From Sphingobacteriia bacterium (GTDB taxonomy: Bacteria; Bacteroidota; Bacteroidia; J057; RFSG01): a stretch of DNA of 40,380 nt. Made by a program: the position numbers and the translations under genes. Below are positions 7,945 through 16,504 of the stretch, in pieces. Position 1 is the stretch's first letter, and every line of letters begins with the position of its first letter. The notes under the pieces were generated by a model. The model did not search any database and was not told the DNA's origin. It saw nothing but the letters and a program-made list of their open reading frames with translations. Location: assembly GCA_009924095.1 (NCBI GenBank), contig RFSG01000013.1, forward strand, positions 1 through 40,380, written 5' to 3'.

Positions 7945-8925
7945 ATGGGTTTATTCAGTTTTTTTACAAAAAAAGAAAATAAAGAACGCCTTGATCAAGG
8001 GCTAGAAAAAACTAAACAAGGTCTTTTTTCACGTATTCATAAATTAGTTCTTGGGAAAAGTAGTATTGATGAAGATGTTCTGGATGAATTGGAAGAAGCT
8101 TTGATTTCAGGGGATGTCGGAGTAGAAACTACCTTAAAAATTATTGATAGAATTCGAAAGAGAGTCGCTAAGGATAAATACAATAAGCCGGATGAATTAG
8201 ATCAATTGTTGAGGGAAGAGATCGCAAATTTATTGGCTGAATATCCTCATCAAGACTTAGAAAATTTTGAAATTCCTAAACAACCAGATGGCAGTTTTCC
8301 CAAGCCATATGTAATCATGGTTGTAGGGGTGAATGGGGTTGGAAAAACGACTACCATTGGCAAATTGGCTTATCAATATAAACAAGCGGGATATTCTGTG
8401 TTGTTAGGCGCTGCAGATACTTTTCGGGCTGCAGCTGTGGATCAGTTAAGATTGTGGTCACAGCGCGTGCAAATCCCCTTAATTGAAAAAGGCATGCAAG
8501 CTGATCCAGCTGCGGTTACGTTTGAAGCCGTGAAAGCAGGTGTTGACCTAGGAGTGGATATTGTTATTATTGATACCGCAGGACGCCTTCACAATAAGGT
8601 AAACTTGATGAATGAATTATCAAAAATCAAACAAACTGCAACAAAAGTAATGCCCGGTGCGCCGCATGAAATATTGTTGGTGTTAGATGCCTCTACCGGA
8701 CAAAATGCTATTCAACAAGCAACCGAATTTACCAAAGCCACTCAGGTTACTGCTTTAGCACTTACCAAATTAGATGGCACCGCCAGAGGTGGTGTGGTGA
8801 TTGGGATTTCAGAACAATTCCGTATCCCCGTAAAATTTATTGGCGTTGGTGAACAACTTGAAGATTTACAGATATTCAACCGTCAAGCATTCGTAGATAG
8901 CCTTTTCCCTAAATCTGCCCAGTGA
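7945..8925 (+). CDS. ftsY: Signal recognition particle receptor FtsY
   Basis: FtsY is the SRP-type GTPase that docks ribosome-SRP complexes at the inner membrane for co-translational insertion. The four-helix N domain covers the first ~100 residues. The G domain carries GVNGVGKTT (128-136), DTFRAAAVDQL, DTAGRLHNK, and TKLDGTARGGV near the C-terminus. There is no acidic A domain, as is usual for short bacterial FtsY; the amphipathic start MGLFSFFTKK probably does membrane contact. I chose ATG 7945 (326 residues) over TTG 7909 because the extra 12 residues cover a promoter-like element and do not look like FtsY. Its TGA overlaps the GTG of rimO by 4 bp, so the two are translationally coupled. 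Confidence 0.96.
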   Translation: MGLFSFFTKKENKERLDQGLEKTKQGLFSRIHKLVLGKSSIDEDVLDELEEALISGDVGVETTLKIIDRIRKRVAKDKYNKPDELDQLLREEIANLLAEYPHQDLENFEIPKQPDGSFPKPYVIMVVGVNGVGKTTTIGKLAYQYKQAGYSVLLGAADTFRAAAVDQLRLWSQRVQIPLIEKGMQADPAAVTFEAVKAGVDLGVDIVIIDTAGRLHNKVNLMNELSKIKQTATKVMPGAPHEILLVLDASTGQNAIQQATEFTKATQVTALALTKLDGTARGGVVIGISEQFRIPVKFIGVGEQLEDLQIFNRQAFVDSLFPKSAQ

Positions 8926-10235
8926 AAACTAAATCTATCCATCCCCCGAAAATTAATGTCATAACCCTGGGCTGCTCCAAAAACATTGTAGACTCTGAGG
9001 TTTTGTTGAGTCAACTGAAAGGGAATCATCTCACCGCTGCACACGAATCCTCTGAAAAAGCAGATATTGTAATCATCAACACCTGCGGATTTATTGACAA
9101 AGCAAAAACCGAATCCATTAATGCCATTTTAGAATATGCCGAAAAAAAGGAACAAGGGGAGATCGAAAAATTATTTGTCACCGGTTGTCTTTCAGAAAGA
9201 TATAAAACTGAATTACAATCTGAAATTCCAGTAGTGGATGCTTGGTTTGGCACCCTTGAACTCCCAGCTTTATTGAAAAAGTTAGGTGCAGATTATAAAA
9301 AAGAATTATTAGGAGAAAGAGAACTTACTACCGCTCCGCATTATGCATATTTAAAAATATCTGAAGGTTGTGATCGCCCATGTTCATTTTGTGCAATCCC
9401 CTTGATGCGTGGAAAACACGTTTCCCGATCTATTGATTTTTTAACACAAGAAGCAAAACATTTGGTATCGCGAGGGGTAAAAGAAATTATTCTCATCGCT
9501 CAAGATCTAACCTATTATGGATTAGATTTAAATGGAAAACGACAGTTAGACGACTTGCTTAAATCCTTGTCAGATGTGCCGGGCTTAGAATGGCTTCGTT
9601 TACAATATGCCTATCCCTCTCAATTTCCGGAAGAAATTTTAGATACCATTAGAGAAAGAGAAAATATCTGTAAATATCTGGATATGCCCTTGCAGCATAT
9701 TTCAGACCCTATGCTAAAAATTATGCGTAGAGGAATTACGCAAAGACGAACAATAGAATTATTAGATACCATTCGGAATAAGGTTCCTGGAATAGCCCTT
9801 AGAACGACCTTGATCGCCGGGCACCCTGGTGAAACAGAAGCAGACTTTGATACTTTGTATTCTTTTGTTGAAAATCAACGCTTTCATCGACTGGGGATTT
9901 TTACCTATTCCCATGAAGAAAAAACGCATGCCTTTACTTTACCGGATGATGTGCCTGAGGAAATTAAAGAACAAAGGGCTTCTGAAATAATGGCCCTTCA
10001 ACAAGAAATTTCTATGGAAAGAAATGAGGAACTGCACGGCTCAACGTTGAAAGTACTAATTGATAGAAAGGAAGGAGATTTTTATATCGGCAGAACTGCA
10101 TTTGATTCTCCAGAAGTAGATAATGAAGTAATCGTTAAAAATACTGAAACACTCTTGCCAGGAACATTTGTTCAAGTATTTATTGAAGATTCAGAAGCAT
10201 TTGATTTATTTGGAAGAGTTGTTTCTAATTCTTAA
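8922..10235 (+). CDS. rimO: Ribosomal protein S12 methylthiotransferase RimO
   Basis: This radical-SAM enzyme adds a methylthio group to an aspartate of ribosomal protein S12. The N-terminal MTTase domain has the three cluster cysteines C18 (TLGCSKN), C55 (NTCGFID) and C89 (TGCLSER). The radical-SAM core has CDRPCSFC (C150, C154, C157) followed by IPLMRGKHVSR, which distinguishes RimO from MiaB. The C-terminal ~60 residues form the TRAM RNA-binding domain. Length (437) is normal. The start is GTG inside the ftsY stop (GTGA). Expression is probably joint with ftsY. Confidence 0.96.
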   Translation: MKTKSIHPPKINVITLGCSKNIVDSEVLLSQLKGNHLTAAHESSEKADIVIINTCGFIDKAKTESINAILEYAEKKEQGEIEKLFVTGCLSERYKTELQSEIPVVDAWFGTLELPALLKKLGADYKKELLGERELTTAPHYAYLKISEGCDRPCSFCAIPLMRGKHVSRSIDFLTQEAKHLVSRGVKEIILIAQDLTYYGLDLNGKRQLDDLLKSLSDVPGLEWLRLQYAYPSQFPEEILDTIRERENICKYLDMPLQHISDPMLKIMRRGITQRRTIELLDTIRNKVPGIALRTTLIAGHPGETEADFDTLYSFVENQRFHRLGIFTYSHEEKTHAFTLPDDVPEEIKEQRASEIMALQQEISMERNEELHGSTLKVLIDRKEGDFYIGRTAFDSPEVDNEVIVKNTETLLPGTFVQVFIEDSEAFDLFGRVVSNS

Positions 10236-10300
10236 GAAAGCGTAACTTAGGTTATCAGTTTTGTTTAGAATATCTCATTTCAATTGATCTCATTTCCGAT

Positions 10301-11488
10301 ATGAAATTTTCAAATTATTCAGCAAAACTGGCATTCATTTTATTTGGAATTAGTGTTCATTCCCTTTGGAGTGCCAATAGTTTTCAAGCTGAATGTTATA
10401 ATCGAATATCCAATCCACAAGGTTATAATACCCAAGTTGTAGTACAATTATCGGATCAATGGATACAATCCTTAACCAGTGAGGCAGAAATACAAATTCA
10501 ATTTATCCAAAAACAAAGAGTGAAACATAGTATTCAACGCTATGTTAAGCTGGAAGAAGTTTCGAACCAAGGACAACTCATTTTTCCATTAACCTTACAA
10601 TCTGGAGACTATGAAGTTTATATTACTTTAACCGGAAATCAACCTTATCAATCTGAAATACAATCCCTAAAACACAGGGTTAAATCTTTAAATCCTAGGA
10701 TAAATTTATCAGATGTCTATTTAACCCATCCAGATGGAAGTTTATGGTTAACCCAAGAAGTTAGAGCTGATTTCGGAACCCTACCCTTCGGCGTAGAAAT
10801 GTATGCCCCAACTGGAAAGTATTTTACCATTCGTGCGGTACTATATCGTAAAACCGAAAATTTATATACCGATGATGCAGGAATTTATACCTCTGTTCGA
10901 CAAATTAATAAAGTTGTTCAAGGAAATGAAAAGGGATTCACTTTTCAGCATGCCTTCCGAACGGATGAAAATGAATCTGGTGCATACCTAATTGAAATAT
11001 TTGTTTTTGAGGAAGATCAGATAGTGGCAGAAAGTCATCGAGAAGTTTATTTGATGTGGAAAGAGATTCCAAAAATTTTAAAATCACCACAACAGTGGCT
11101 GGCCCCTTTAGCTGTGCTGATTGGAAAATCTGGAGTAGAAACACTTCGATTACATATGGCATCCGTGCCAAACCCTCAGGATGCGTTTCAATCTTTTTGG
11201 CAAAACCGTAATCAGGATGCCTATCCTTACCAAGCTATGGAAAGTTTTTATCGTAGGGTAATGCAAGCAAAAAATCACCTTCAACATCCTACTCCTTGGG
11301 AACAAGATATGGGTGCGAGTATTTGTATCTGGGGTTTACCGGATTCAATTATTCCATACAAAGTAGACCAAGATTCTTTTCAAGCCTGGAGATACAACTC
11401 TCCTCCCCTTTACCGATATTTTATAAAACCTAAAGGAACATCTGTGTATTATTTACAATTACATCCTGATCCTTTTTTTTCGATTTAA
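10301..11488 (+). CDS. Probable GWxTD-domain exported protein
   Basis: This 395-residue protein starts with a signal peptide (MKFSNYSAKLAFILFGI, cleavage near SLWSAN). The middle is beta-rich, and the C-terminal third resembles the GWxTD domain of Bacteroidota and related phyla. FWQNRN, then ESFYRRV, then MGASICIWGLPDSI and a late AWRYNSPP occupy the places of FWxxRD, FYRRV, GRxYIxYGPPDEI and WRY. The diagnostic GWxTD tetrad itself is degenerate here (PWEQDMG). The function of that family is unknown. The gene lies 65 bp after rimO and only 5 bp before bshC, so it is probably cotranscribed with bshC. The assignment rests on spaced motifs and is moderate. Confidence 0.55.
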   Translation: MKFSNYSAKLAFILFGISVHSLWSANSFQAECYNRISNPQGYNTQVVVQLSDQWIQSLTSEAEIQIQFIQKQRVKHSIQRYVKLEEVSNQGQLIFPLTLQSGDYEVYITLTGNQPYQSEIQSLKHRVKSLNPRINLSDVYLTHPDGSLWLTQEVRADFGTLPFGVEMYAPTGKYFTIRAVLYRKTENLYTDDAGIYTSVRQINKVVQGNEKGFTFQHAFRTDENESGAYLIEIFVFEEDQIVAESHREVYLMWKEIPKILKSPQQWLAPLAVLIGKSGVETLRLHMASVPNPQDAFQSFWQNRNQDAYPYQAMESFYRRVMQAKNHLQHPTPWEQDMGASICIWGLPDSIIPYKVDQDSFQAWRYNSPPLYRYFIKPKGTSVYYLQLHPDPFFSI

Positions 11489-11493
11489 TTTTT

Positions 11494-13083
11494 ATGCCAG
11501 ATTCAAACTCCTCCCTACGCTCCATTAAAAATGATTTTTTACAAAACTCAACTTATCTAAATCCTTTTTATCCTCATAATTCGAATAGCCTGGATTGGCT
11601 TTCGATTATTTCAAAAAAAGAAGCGTCTTATCCAATAGAAAACCGTAAAATTTTACATGACGTTTTACAAAAACAGCATCCGAATCCTACGGCAAAACAA
11701 GCAGTGCATTTGGATAAACTTTTAGACTCGAAAACATTTACCCTTACTACTGGACATCAATTGGTTTTAGGAACTGGGCCATTGTTCTCTATCTATAAAA
11801 CCTTAACTATAATTCATCAGGCAGCAAAACTTCAACAAGAATTTCCAAATTACCACTTCATTCCTCTTTTTTGGATGGCCTCTGAAGACCACGACTGGGC
11901 TGAAGCCAATCATTGTTATCCAGAACCCAATCAAAAATTTGTTTGGCCGGGGGAAACGAAGGGTCCAGTAGGAAGGCGACTTATTCAAACAGAAGAGGTT
12001 AAACTTTTGGAGGATCCCTTGTTATCTTGGCTGCAACCTTTTTATTTACCAGGAATTACTTGGGAACAAGCGTTCAGAAATCTTATGCAATCCTTATGGG
12101 GAGAATCTGGATTATTAATCCTGAATGCTGATGACCCTATTGCTAAAACTAAAATGTGGCCTTTACTGGAGGCAGAAAAAAACCAAGGAAAATTATCGGA
12201 TATCTTAAAACAAGGAACAGACCGACTTGCTGAACACTATCCTATTCAAGCCAATGTTAGAGAGTTAAACTTTTTCTGGCTAACTGACAAGGAAAGAATC
12301 CCAATAAAAATTAAAGAACAGAACTGGATAACTATTCAGGAGGATATCATTTCTCAAGAATATTTTACCCCTGAAAATGCACATCATTTTAGTCCCGCAG
12401 CTTTAACTCGACCTTTATACCAAGAACTCCTCCTTCCCAATATTGCCTATTCCGGAGGGTGGGGAGAATTATCGTATTGGCTACAATTGAGTTCAGCCTT
12501 TGAATATTTTCAACTTCCTTTTCCTGCTTTACTTCCTAGAATTAGCCTAACGGTTCTTCCTGAAAATATATATGATGATTTTATCCGATTAGGTTTTTTA
12601 CCTGAAGATGTTTTTAAAGTTAGAACAGAATTAGAAGACCATATGCTGAATAACCAATGGTCAGAAGAAACCTACATAGATTCGATTCATCAATTATCCC
12701 AGGTTCTGAATCAATTTCCTTTATTAATAGAAGCAGTAGAAGCTTCCCTATTGAGAACTTTTGAAGGCGAAAGGATACGCTTTCAACAATTTATGGAAGA
12801 TACCTTGCGAAAAAAGATTAGGAAGCAGCTCAAAAATAAATTCAAAAAAATCTTATCTCCCATAGAAAAATTAAAGGATTTCCTAGAGCCAGAAGCAGGC
12901 CTTCAAGAAAGAGTATTAAACATCCGGGCAATAAGTTCTAATCCCCATCAGGTGGTGAATTGGCTGTTAACACAAAGTACCTTTAATGAGAATTATGTGT
13001 TGATCCCAAAGGAAGTTTCTGAACATATTTCAACACCAACTGATTCATCGGATCTGCCGGCAAATTCAAAACTTCCGGCCTAA
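11494..13083 (+). CDS. bshC: Bacillithiol biosynthesis cysteine-adding enzyme BshC
   Basis: BshC is assigned to the last step of bacillithiol synthesis, joining cysteine to glucosaminyl malate. Signature stretches are TTGHQLVLGTGPLFSIYKT (85-103), FWMASEDHDWAEANH (126-140), and in the centre AYSGGWGELSYWLQL. A C-terminal coiled-coil-like segment (KKIRKQLKNKFKKIL, then LQERVLN) is typical. Length (529) is normal, but the last ~15-20 residues after NYVLIPKEV look like run-on sequence. They are encoded opposite the end of the binding-lipoprotein gene, giving a 101-bp convergent overlap. bshA and bshB are not in the window. Confidence 0.93.
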   Translation: MPDSNSSLRSIKNDFLQNSTYLNPFYPHNSNSLDWLSIISKKEASYPIENRKILHDVLQKQHPNPTAKQAVHLDKLLDSKTFTLTTGHQLVLGTGPLFSIYKTLTIIHQAAKLQQEFPNYHFIPLFWMASEDHDWAEANHCYPEPNQKFVWPGETKGPVGRRLIQTEEVKLLEDPLLSWLQPFYLPGITWEQAFRNLMQSLWGESGLLILNADDPIAKTKMWPLLEAEKNQGKLSDILKQGTDRLAEHYPIQANVRELNFFWLTDKERIPIKIKEQNWITIQEDIISQEYFTPENAHHFSPAALTRPLYQELLLPNIAYSGGWGELSYWLQLSSAFEYFQLPFPALLPRISLTVLPENIYDDFIRLGFLPEDVFKVRTELEDHMLNNQWSEETYIDSIHQLSQVLNQFPLLIEAVEASLLRTFEGERIRFQQFMEDTLRKKIRKQLKNKFKKILSPIEKLKDFLEPEAGLQERVLNIRAISSNPHQVVNWLLTQSTFNENYVLIPKEVSEHISTPTDSSDLPANSKLPA

Positions 13084-14662
13084 CCAATCGAATAACTCGA
13101 TCATAATACAAAGGAATGATCCAAGATCTTTCCATCAATACACTATCTGCCTGTTGGTATAATCGGTTTCTATCTTTTTCATCTTTAGTAAGTAATGCTC
13201 TTTCATATAGCTGATTAAAAACTAAATCTTTCATTCGAGTAGTATTCGGACCCGATGGCGCCGTAAAAGGCTCATATCCTAACGATAAATAGTTTTCTCC
13301 ATCTGGATAATCAGCAATCCAACTTGCTCTCCAAAAAGGCAATAATCCTCGGGCAGCCATATCTCGCATGCTCCCTGCCTCTGTTTGTTCTATCTTTATT
13401 TTGAAGCCAACAGTAGATAATTGATACTGAATAAATTCACTCAAGGCCTGATAAGATGGATTGGAATACAAGGTAATTTCAGGTAATCCCTTTCCGTCAG
13501 GATAACCTGCTTCCGCAAGTAGTTGAGCACTTTTTTGAGGTGAATAATTATACCCTTTAACAGCTGTAGAATCAAATGCTTTTAACCCCGGAGGAATAAT
13601 CCCTGCCGTAGCTGGAGTCCCTTGCCCATTTAATACTAATCTTACCAATGCTTTTCGGTCTATAGCATGTTGTATCGCTTTTCGAATACGTAAGTCCTTT
13701 AAAATAGGATGGATATCTCCTTTATCTTCAAGTTGAGAACAAATTGCCAAGTATTCTGTATTTAATTGTGGAACTGAAATCAGTTTAAAAAATTCACCAC
13801 TGATCCAAGCTGGTTTTAAAGTACCTTCTGAAGTAAGGACTTCATCTTTAAGGCGATAATCCGGACGATTTAACATATCCACTTTCCCTTGCAATAACTC
13901 CTGAAATGCTGCAATAGGATTTTCGTGGAAGGAAAACTTTACAACCTCTAAAATTGGTAAACCAGCCTCAAAATATTCGGTATTCTTATGCAAAATCAAA
14001 CTACGACTTTCTTCCCATCGATGTAATTTAAAGGGTCCTGTTCCAACTGGATGTTTGCGAAACTCATCTCCATAAAACAAGATTGCCTCCGGAGGAAGTA
14101 TTCCAGCATAAGGCATAGCTAATAAATATATAAAAGGAGGAAATGGTGCTTGAAGATGAATTTCAAAAGTACTATCGTTGATTACCTTAAAACCAGATAC
14201 ATTATTAGTCTTTCCAGTTTGAAATAACTCTATTCCTTCTACCCGATGATTAAATATCCATTGCCCGGAAGAAGCAATTTTAGGATCACAAATTCGAGTT
14301 AAACTAAACTTAACGTCCTTCGCATTCATCTTTCGGGTAGATAGGGGATTAAAACATTTGTCCCCATGAAAAAAAACATCGTCCCGTAAATGAAATATAT
14401 ATACTCTTCCATCTGATGAAACTTCCCAACTTTTAGATACCCCCGGAACGATGGTTAGGGTAGAATCTAAACCTACCAATCCATTATATAACTGAAGACA
14501 CATCCAATGATGCGTTTGATCTTTCGCTCGGGCTGGATCTAAAGAAACTAGGCTGGAAGGGATGTTCATCCTGAAAACTCTCTGAAAATCATCACTTTCA
14601 GAATTCTTTCCACATGAAATCAACAAGCAAACTGTGTATAAAAACCAAAGCTGTATTTTCAT
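12983..14662 (-). CDS. ABC transporter substrate-binding lipoprotein (SBP family 5)
   Basis: This 559-residue solute-binding protein belongs to the peptide/nickel (DppA/OppA/NikA-like) family. A lipoprotein signal peptide is clear: MKIQLWFLYTVCLLISC with the cysteine lipidated. Family motifs follow: SLDPARAKDQ, LYNGLVGLD, PGVSKSWEVSSDGRVYIFHLRDDVFFHGD, VGTGPFKL, IRKAIQHAIDR and LLAEAGYPDGKGLPEI. It should bind oligopeptides or a similar ligand outside the inner membrane. No permease or ATPase gene is adjacent, so partners must lie elsewhere. Its 3' end overlaps bshC by 101 bp tail-to-tail; the final residues LPLGSTHNSH are antisense to bshC coding sequence. It is divergent from parA, with a TACTTTTGC element in the gap. 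Confidence 0.9.
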   Translation of the reverse strand: MKIQLWFLYTVCLLISCGKNSESDDFQRVFRMNIPSSLVSLDPARAKDQTHHWMCLQLYNGLVGLDSTLTIVPGVSKSWEVSSDGRVYIFHLRDDVFFHGDKCFNPLSTRKMNAKDVKFSLTRICDPKIASSGQWIFNHRVEGIELFQTGKTNNVSGFKVINDSTFEIHLQAPFPPFIYLLAMPYAGILPPEAILFYGDEFRKHPVGTGPFKLHRWEESRSLILHKNTEYFEAGLPILEVVKFSFHENPIAAFQELLQGKVDMLNRPDYRLKDEVLTSEGTLKPAWISGEFFKLISVPQLNTEYLAICSQLEDKGDIHPILKDLRIRKAIQHAIDRKALVRLVLNGQGTPATAGIIPPGLKAFDSTAVKGYNYSPQKSAQLLAEAGYPDGKGLPEITLYSNPSYQALSEFIQYQLSTVGFKIKIEQTEAGSMRDMAARGLLPFWRASWIADYPDGENYLSLGYEPFTAPSGPNTTRMKDLVFNQLYERALLTKDEKDRNRLYQQADSVLMERSWIIPLYYDRVIRLVRPEVLNLPADPMNQLVLKYVQKLPLGSTHNSH

Positions 14663-14747
14663 GTACCGGGGATATGTTTCGTAATTTTACTTTTCTGGAA
14701 AATTTGAATGCAAGGGATTCGCTCTTGACACTTACCATTACAGATAC

Positions 14748-14756
14748 GCAAAAGTA
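14748..14756 (-). promoter_or_regulatory. -7-like element in the lipoprotein/parA gap
   Basis: The minus strand reads TACTTTTGC, matching TAnnTTTGC. Transcription would run toward the binding lipoprotein with a leader of about 80 nt. No -33 TTG at usual spacing is visible, and the site abuts the parA start codon. Confidence 0.3.
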
Positions 14757-14759
14757 ATC

Positions 14760-15122
14760 ATGTCAAAAATCATAGCCATAGCCAACCAGAAAGGAGGAGT
14801 CGGAAAAACGACCACTGCAATTAATCTGGCGGCAAGCCTGGGAGTGCTCGAATATAAAGTTTTATTAGTAGATGCCGACCCCCAAGCAAATTCAACCAGT
14901 GGATTAGGGTTTAATCCGAAAAATATTCAAGTGAGCATTTACGACTGTTTGGTCAATGATGAAGTCGTTGTAAAAAATATCATCCTCAATAGCCAAGCTC
15001 CTTTTGTTGACCTTTTACCAGCACATATTGACTTAGTTGCGGCTGAACTTGAAATGGTCAACTTACCCGAACGTGAAAAAAGAATGCGGGTAATGTTACA
15101 AAGCATTAAAGTGATTTTATAA
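14760..15122 (+). pseudogene. parA: ParA chromosome-partition ATPase, N-terminal half (frameshifted)
   Basis: The first 120 residues are a normal ParA/Soj start. They include the deviant Walker [15 protein letters not shown], the A' segment [17 protein letters not shown], and the family stretch [15 protein letters not shown]. The frame then ends at TAA 15120-15122, just where ParA should continue with the Walker B strand. The continuation is intact in the -1 frame from 15110, so the coding sequence has lost (or appears to have lost) 1, 4 or 7 nt around 15109-15113. ParA drives segregation of ParB-bound origins on the nucleoid. As read, this half lacks Walker B and would not fold. It could be a sequencing or assembly error or a true mutation. 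Confidence 0.9.
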
Positions 15123-15556
15123 TTATTGATTGCTGTCCTTCGTTAGGCTTGCTAACTCTAAATTCTTTAACTGCCTCCGATTCTGTAATTATTCCTGTTC
15201 AATGTGAATTTTTTGCACTCGATGGGTTGGGGAAATTATTAAATACGATTAAAATCGTGCAGCAAAGATTAAATCCTGAATTGGAAATAGAAGGTATGCT
15301 TCTTACTATGTATGATTCAAGACTTAGATTATCAAACCAAGTAGTTGAAGAAGTACAAACCCATTTCCCTGATTTAGTGTTTGAAACCATAATTCAACGA
15401 AACACCAAATTAAGTGAAGCCCCGAGTTTTGGCGTTCCCGTTTTGATGTTTGATGCTTCTGGAAAAGGAGCTATTAACTATCTTAATCTTGCCCGTGAAA
15501 TCTTACAAAATAACGGGTTGAATTTAACCACAACACAATCCTCTTTATTAAATTGA
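15110..15556 (+). pseudogene. parA: ParA, C-terminal half in shifted frame
   Basis: This frame opens directly after a TAA at 15107-15109. It reads [23 protein letters not shown], so the Walker B aspartate and the following switch region are present. The rest is a complete ParA C-terminus: [38 protein letters not shown], then [11 protein letters not shown], and [17 protein letters not shown] at 15149 is the first possible start, but a product from it would lack both Walker motifs. Together with the upstream half it spells a nearly full-length ParA (about 260 residues) missing only two or so residues at the break. parB follows after 13 bp. Confidence 0.88.
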
Positions 15557-15569
15557 CCCTTCCGTCAGC

Positions 15570-16502
15570 ATGAGCGACACTACTGTAAAAACCAAAAAAG
15601 ATTTTAAAAAGCCAGCCTTAGGTCGTGGACTAAGCGCTTTGTTGTCAGATAATCTAGTAGATAATTTATCCCCTCAACCTGAAAATAACAACAATAACCA
15701 AAGGATAGGTGAAATTGAAATCTCTCAAATAGAAACCAATCCTTATCAACCCAGAACGCATTTCGATTTAGTTGCTTTAGAAGAATTGGCTGCCTCTATC
15801 ACTGAACATGGCGTTATTCAACCCGTTACAGTTAGAGAAATCACCCCAGGAAAATATCAACTCATCTCAGGGGAAAGAAGATTCCAAGCCTCTCAATTAG
15901 CAGGTAAAACATCTATCCCAGCTTACATCCGAACAGCAGATAATGAACAAATGCTGGAAATGGCGTTGATAGAAAATATTCAGCGCGAAAACTTAAATCC
16001 AATTGAAGTATCTCTCGGCTTCAAACGCCTGATTGACGAATGTAAATTACCCATGGAAAAAGTGGGTGAAAAAGTTGGGAAAAATAGAGCTACCGTAAAT
16101 AATTATCTCCGTTTGCTAAAACTACCTCCCGAAATTCAAATCGGACTAAGAGATAAACTAATCACGATGGGTCATGCTCGGGCAATAATTAATGTAGAAG
16201 ATCCAGTGCAACAACTTACGCTGTATAAAGATATCATTGCCAATGATTTCTCAGTTAGAAAAGTAGAAGAATTGGTAAGAGATATTCATCAACCTCCAGC
16301 TCCTAAAAAGAATTTCAACACCCCTACTCCTCAAACTCCAATATCTTCAAGGGAAATTCATATTCAAGCGTTGGAAAAAGAAATTACCAACCAACTCGGA
16401 GTTAGAGTAAAAATCGTTGAACAATCCGCTGGAAAAGGGGAAATCAAAATTCAATTTTCCTCTGAAGAAGAATTTGATCAATTGATGGATTTGCTGAAAT
16501 AA
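15570..16502 (+). CDS. parB: Chromosome-partition protein ParB
   Basis: ParB is a CTP-dependent DNA-sliding clamp that loads at parS sites near the origin. The 310 residues start with the usual KPALGRGLSALL stretch. The N-terminal CTPase domain follows (NPYQPRTHFD, HGVIQPVTVRE, ISGERRFQAS at 99-107, ENIQRENLNPIE), then the HTH (VGEKVGKNRATVNNYLRLLKLP) with GHARAI, and a C-terminal dimerisation domain. The CTP-binding box is normally GERRxR; here the last arginine is glutamine (Q105, codon CAA). No parS consensus (TGTTTCACGTGAAACA) was found by eye in the window. It lies 13 bp after parA and 2 bp before the DUF5683 gene, so they form one transcription unit. Confidence 0.93.
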   Translation: MSDTTVKTKKDFKKPALGRGLSALLSDNLVDNLSPQPENNNNNQRIGEIEISQIETNPYQPRTHFDLVALEELAASITEHGVIQPVTVREITPGKYQLISGERRFQASQLAGKTSIPAYIRTADNEQMLEMALIENIQRENLNPIEVSLGFKRLIDECKLPMEKVGEKVGKNRATVNNYLRLLKLPPEIQIGLRDKLITMGHARAIINVEDPVQQLTLYKDIIANDFSVRKVEELVRDIHQPPAPKKNFNTPTPQTPISSREIHIQALEKEITNQLGVRVKIVEQSAGKGEIKIQFSSEEEFDQLMDLLK

Positions 16503-16504
16503 GC

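Noticed and set aside
8922..9253. Open frames antisense to rimO and similar short frames within housekeeping genes
   Set aside because: They lie opposite well-conserved coding sequence and show no protein-family features.
15107..15122. Programmed -1 frameshift in parA
   Set aside because: No slippery heptamer fits the zero frame in the short overlap, and residues are missing at the join, which a slip would not explain.
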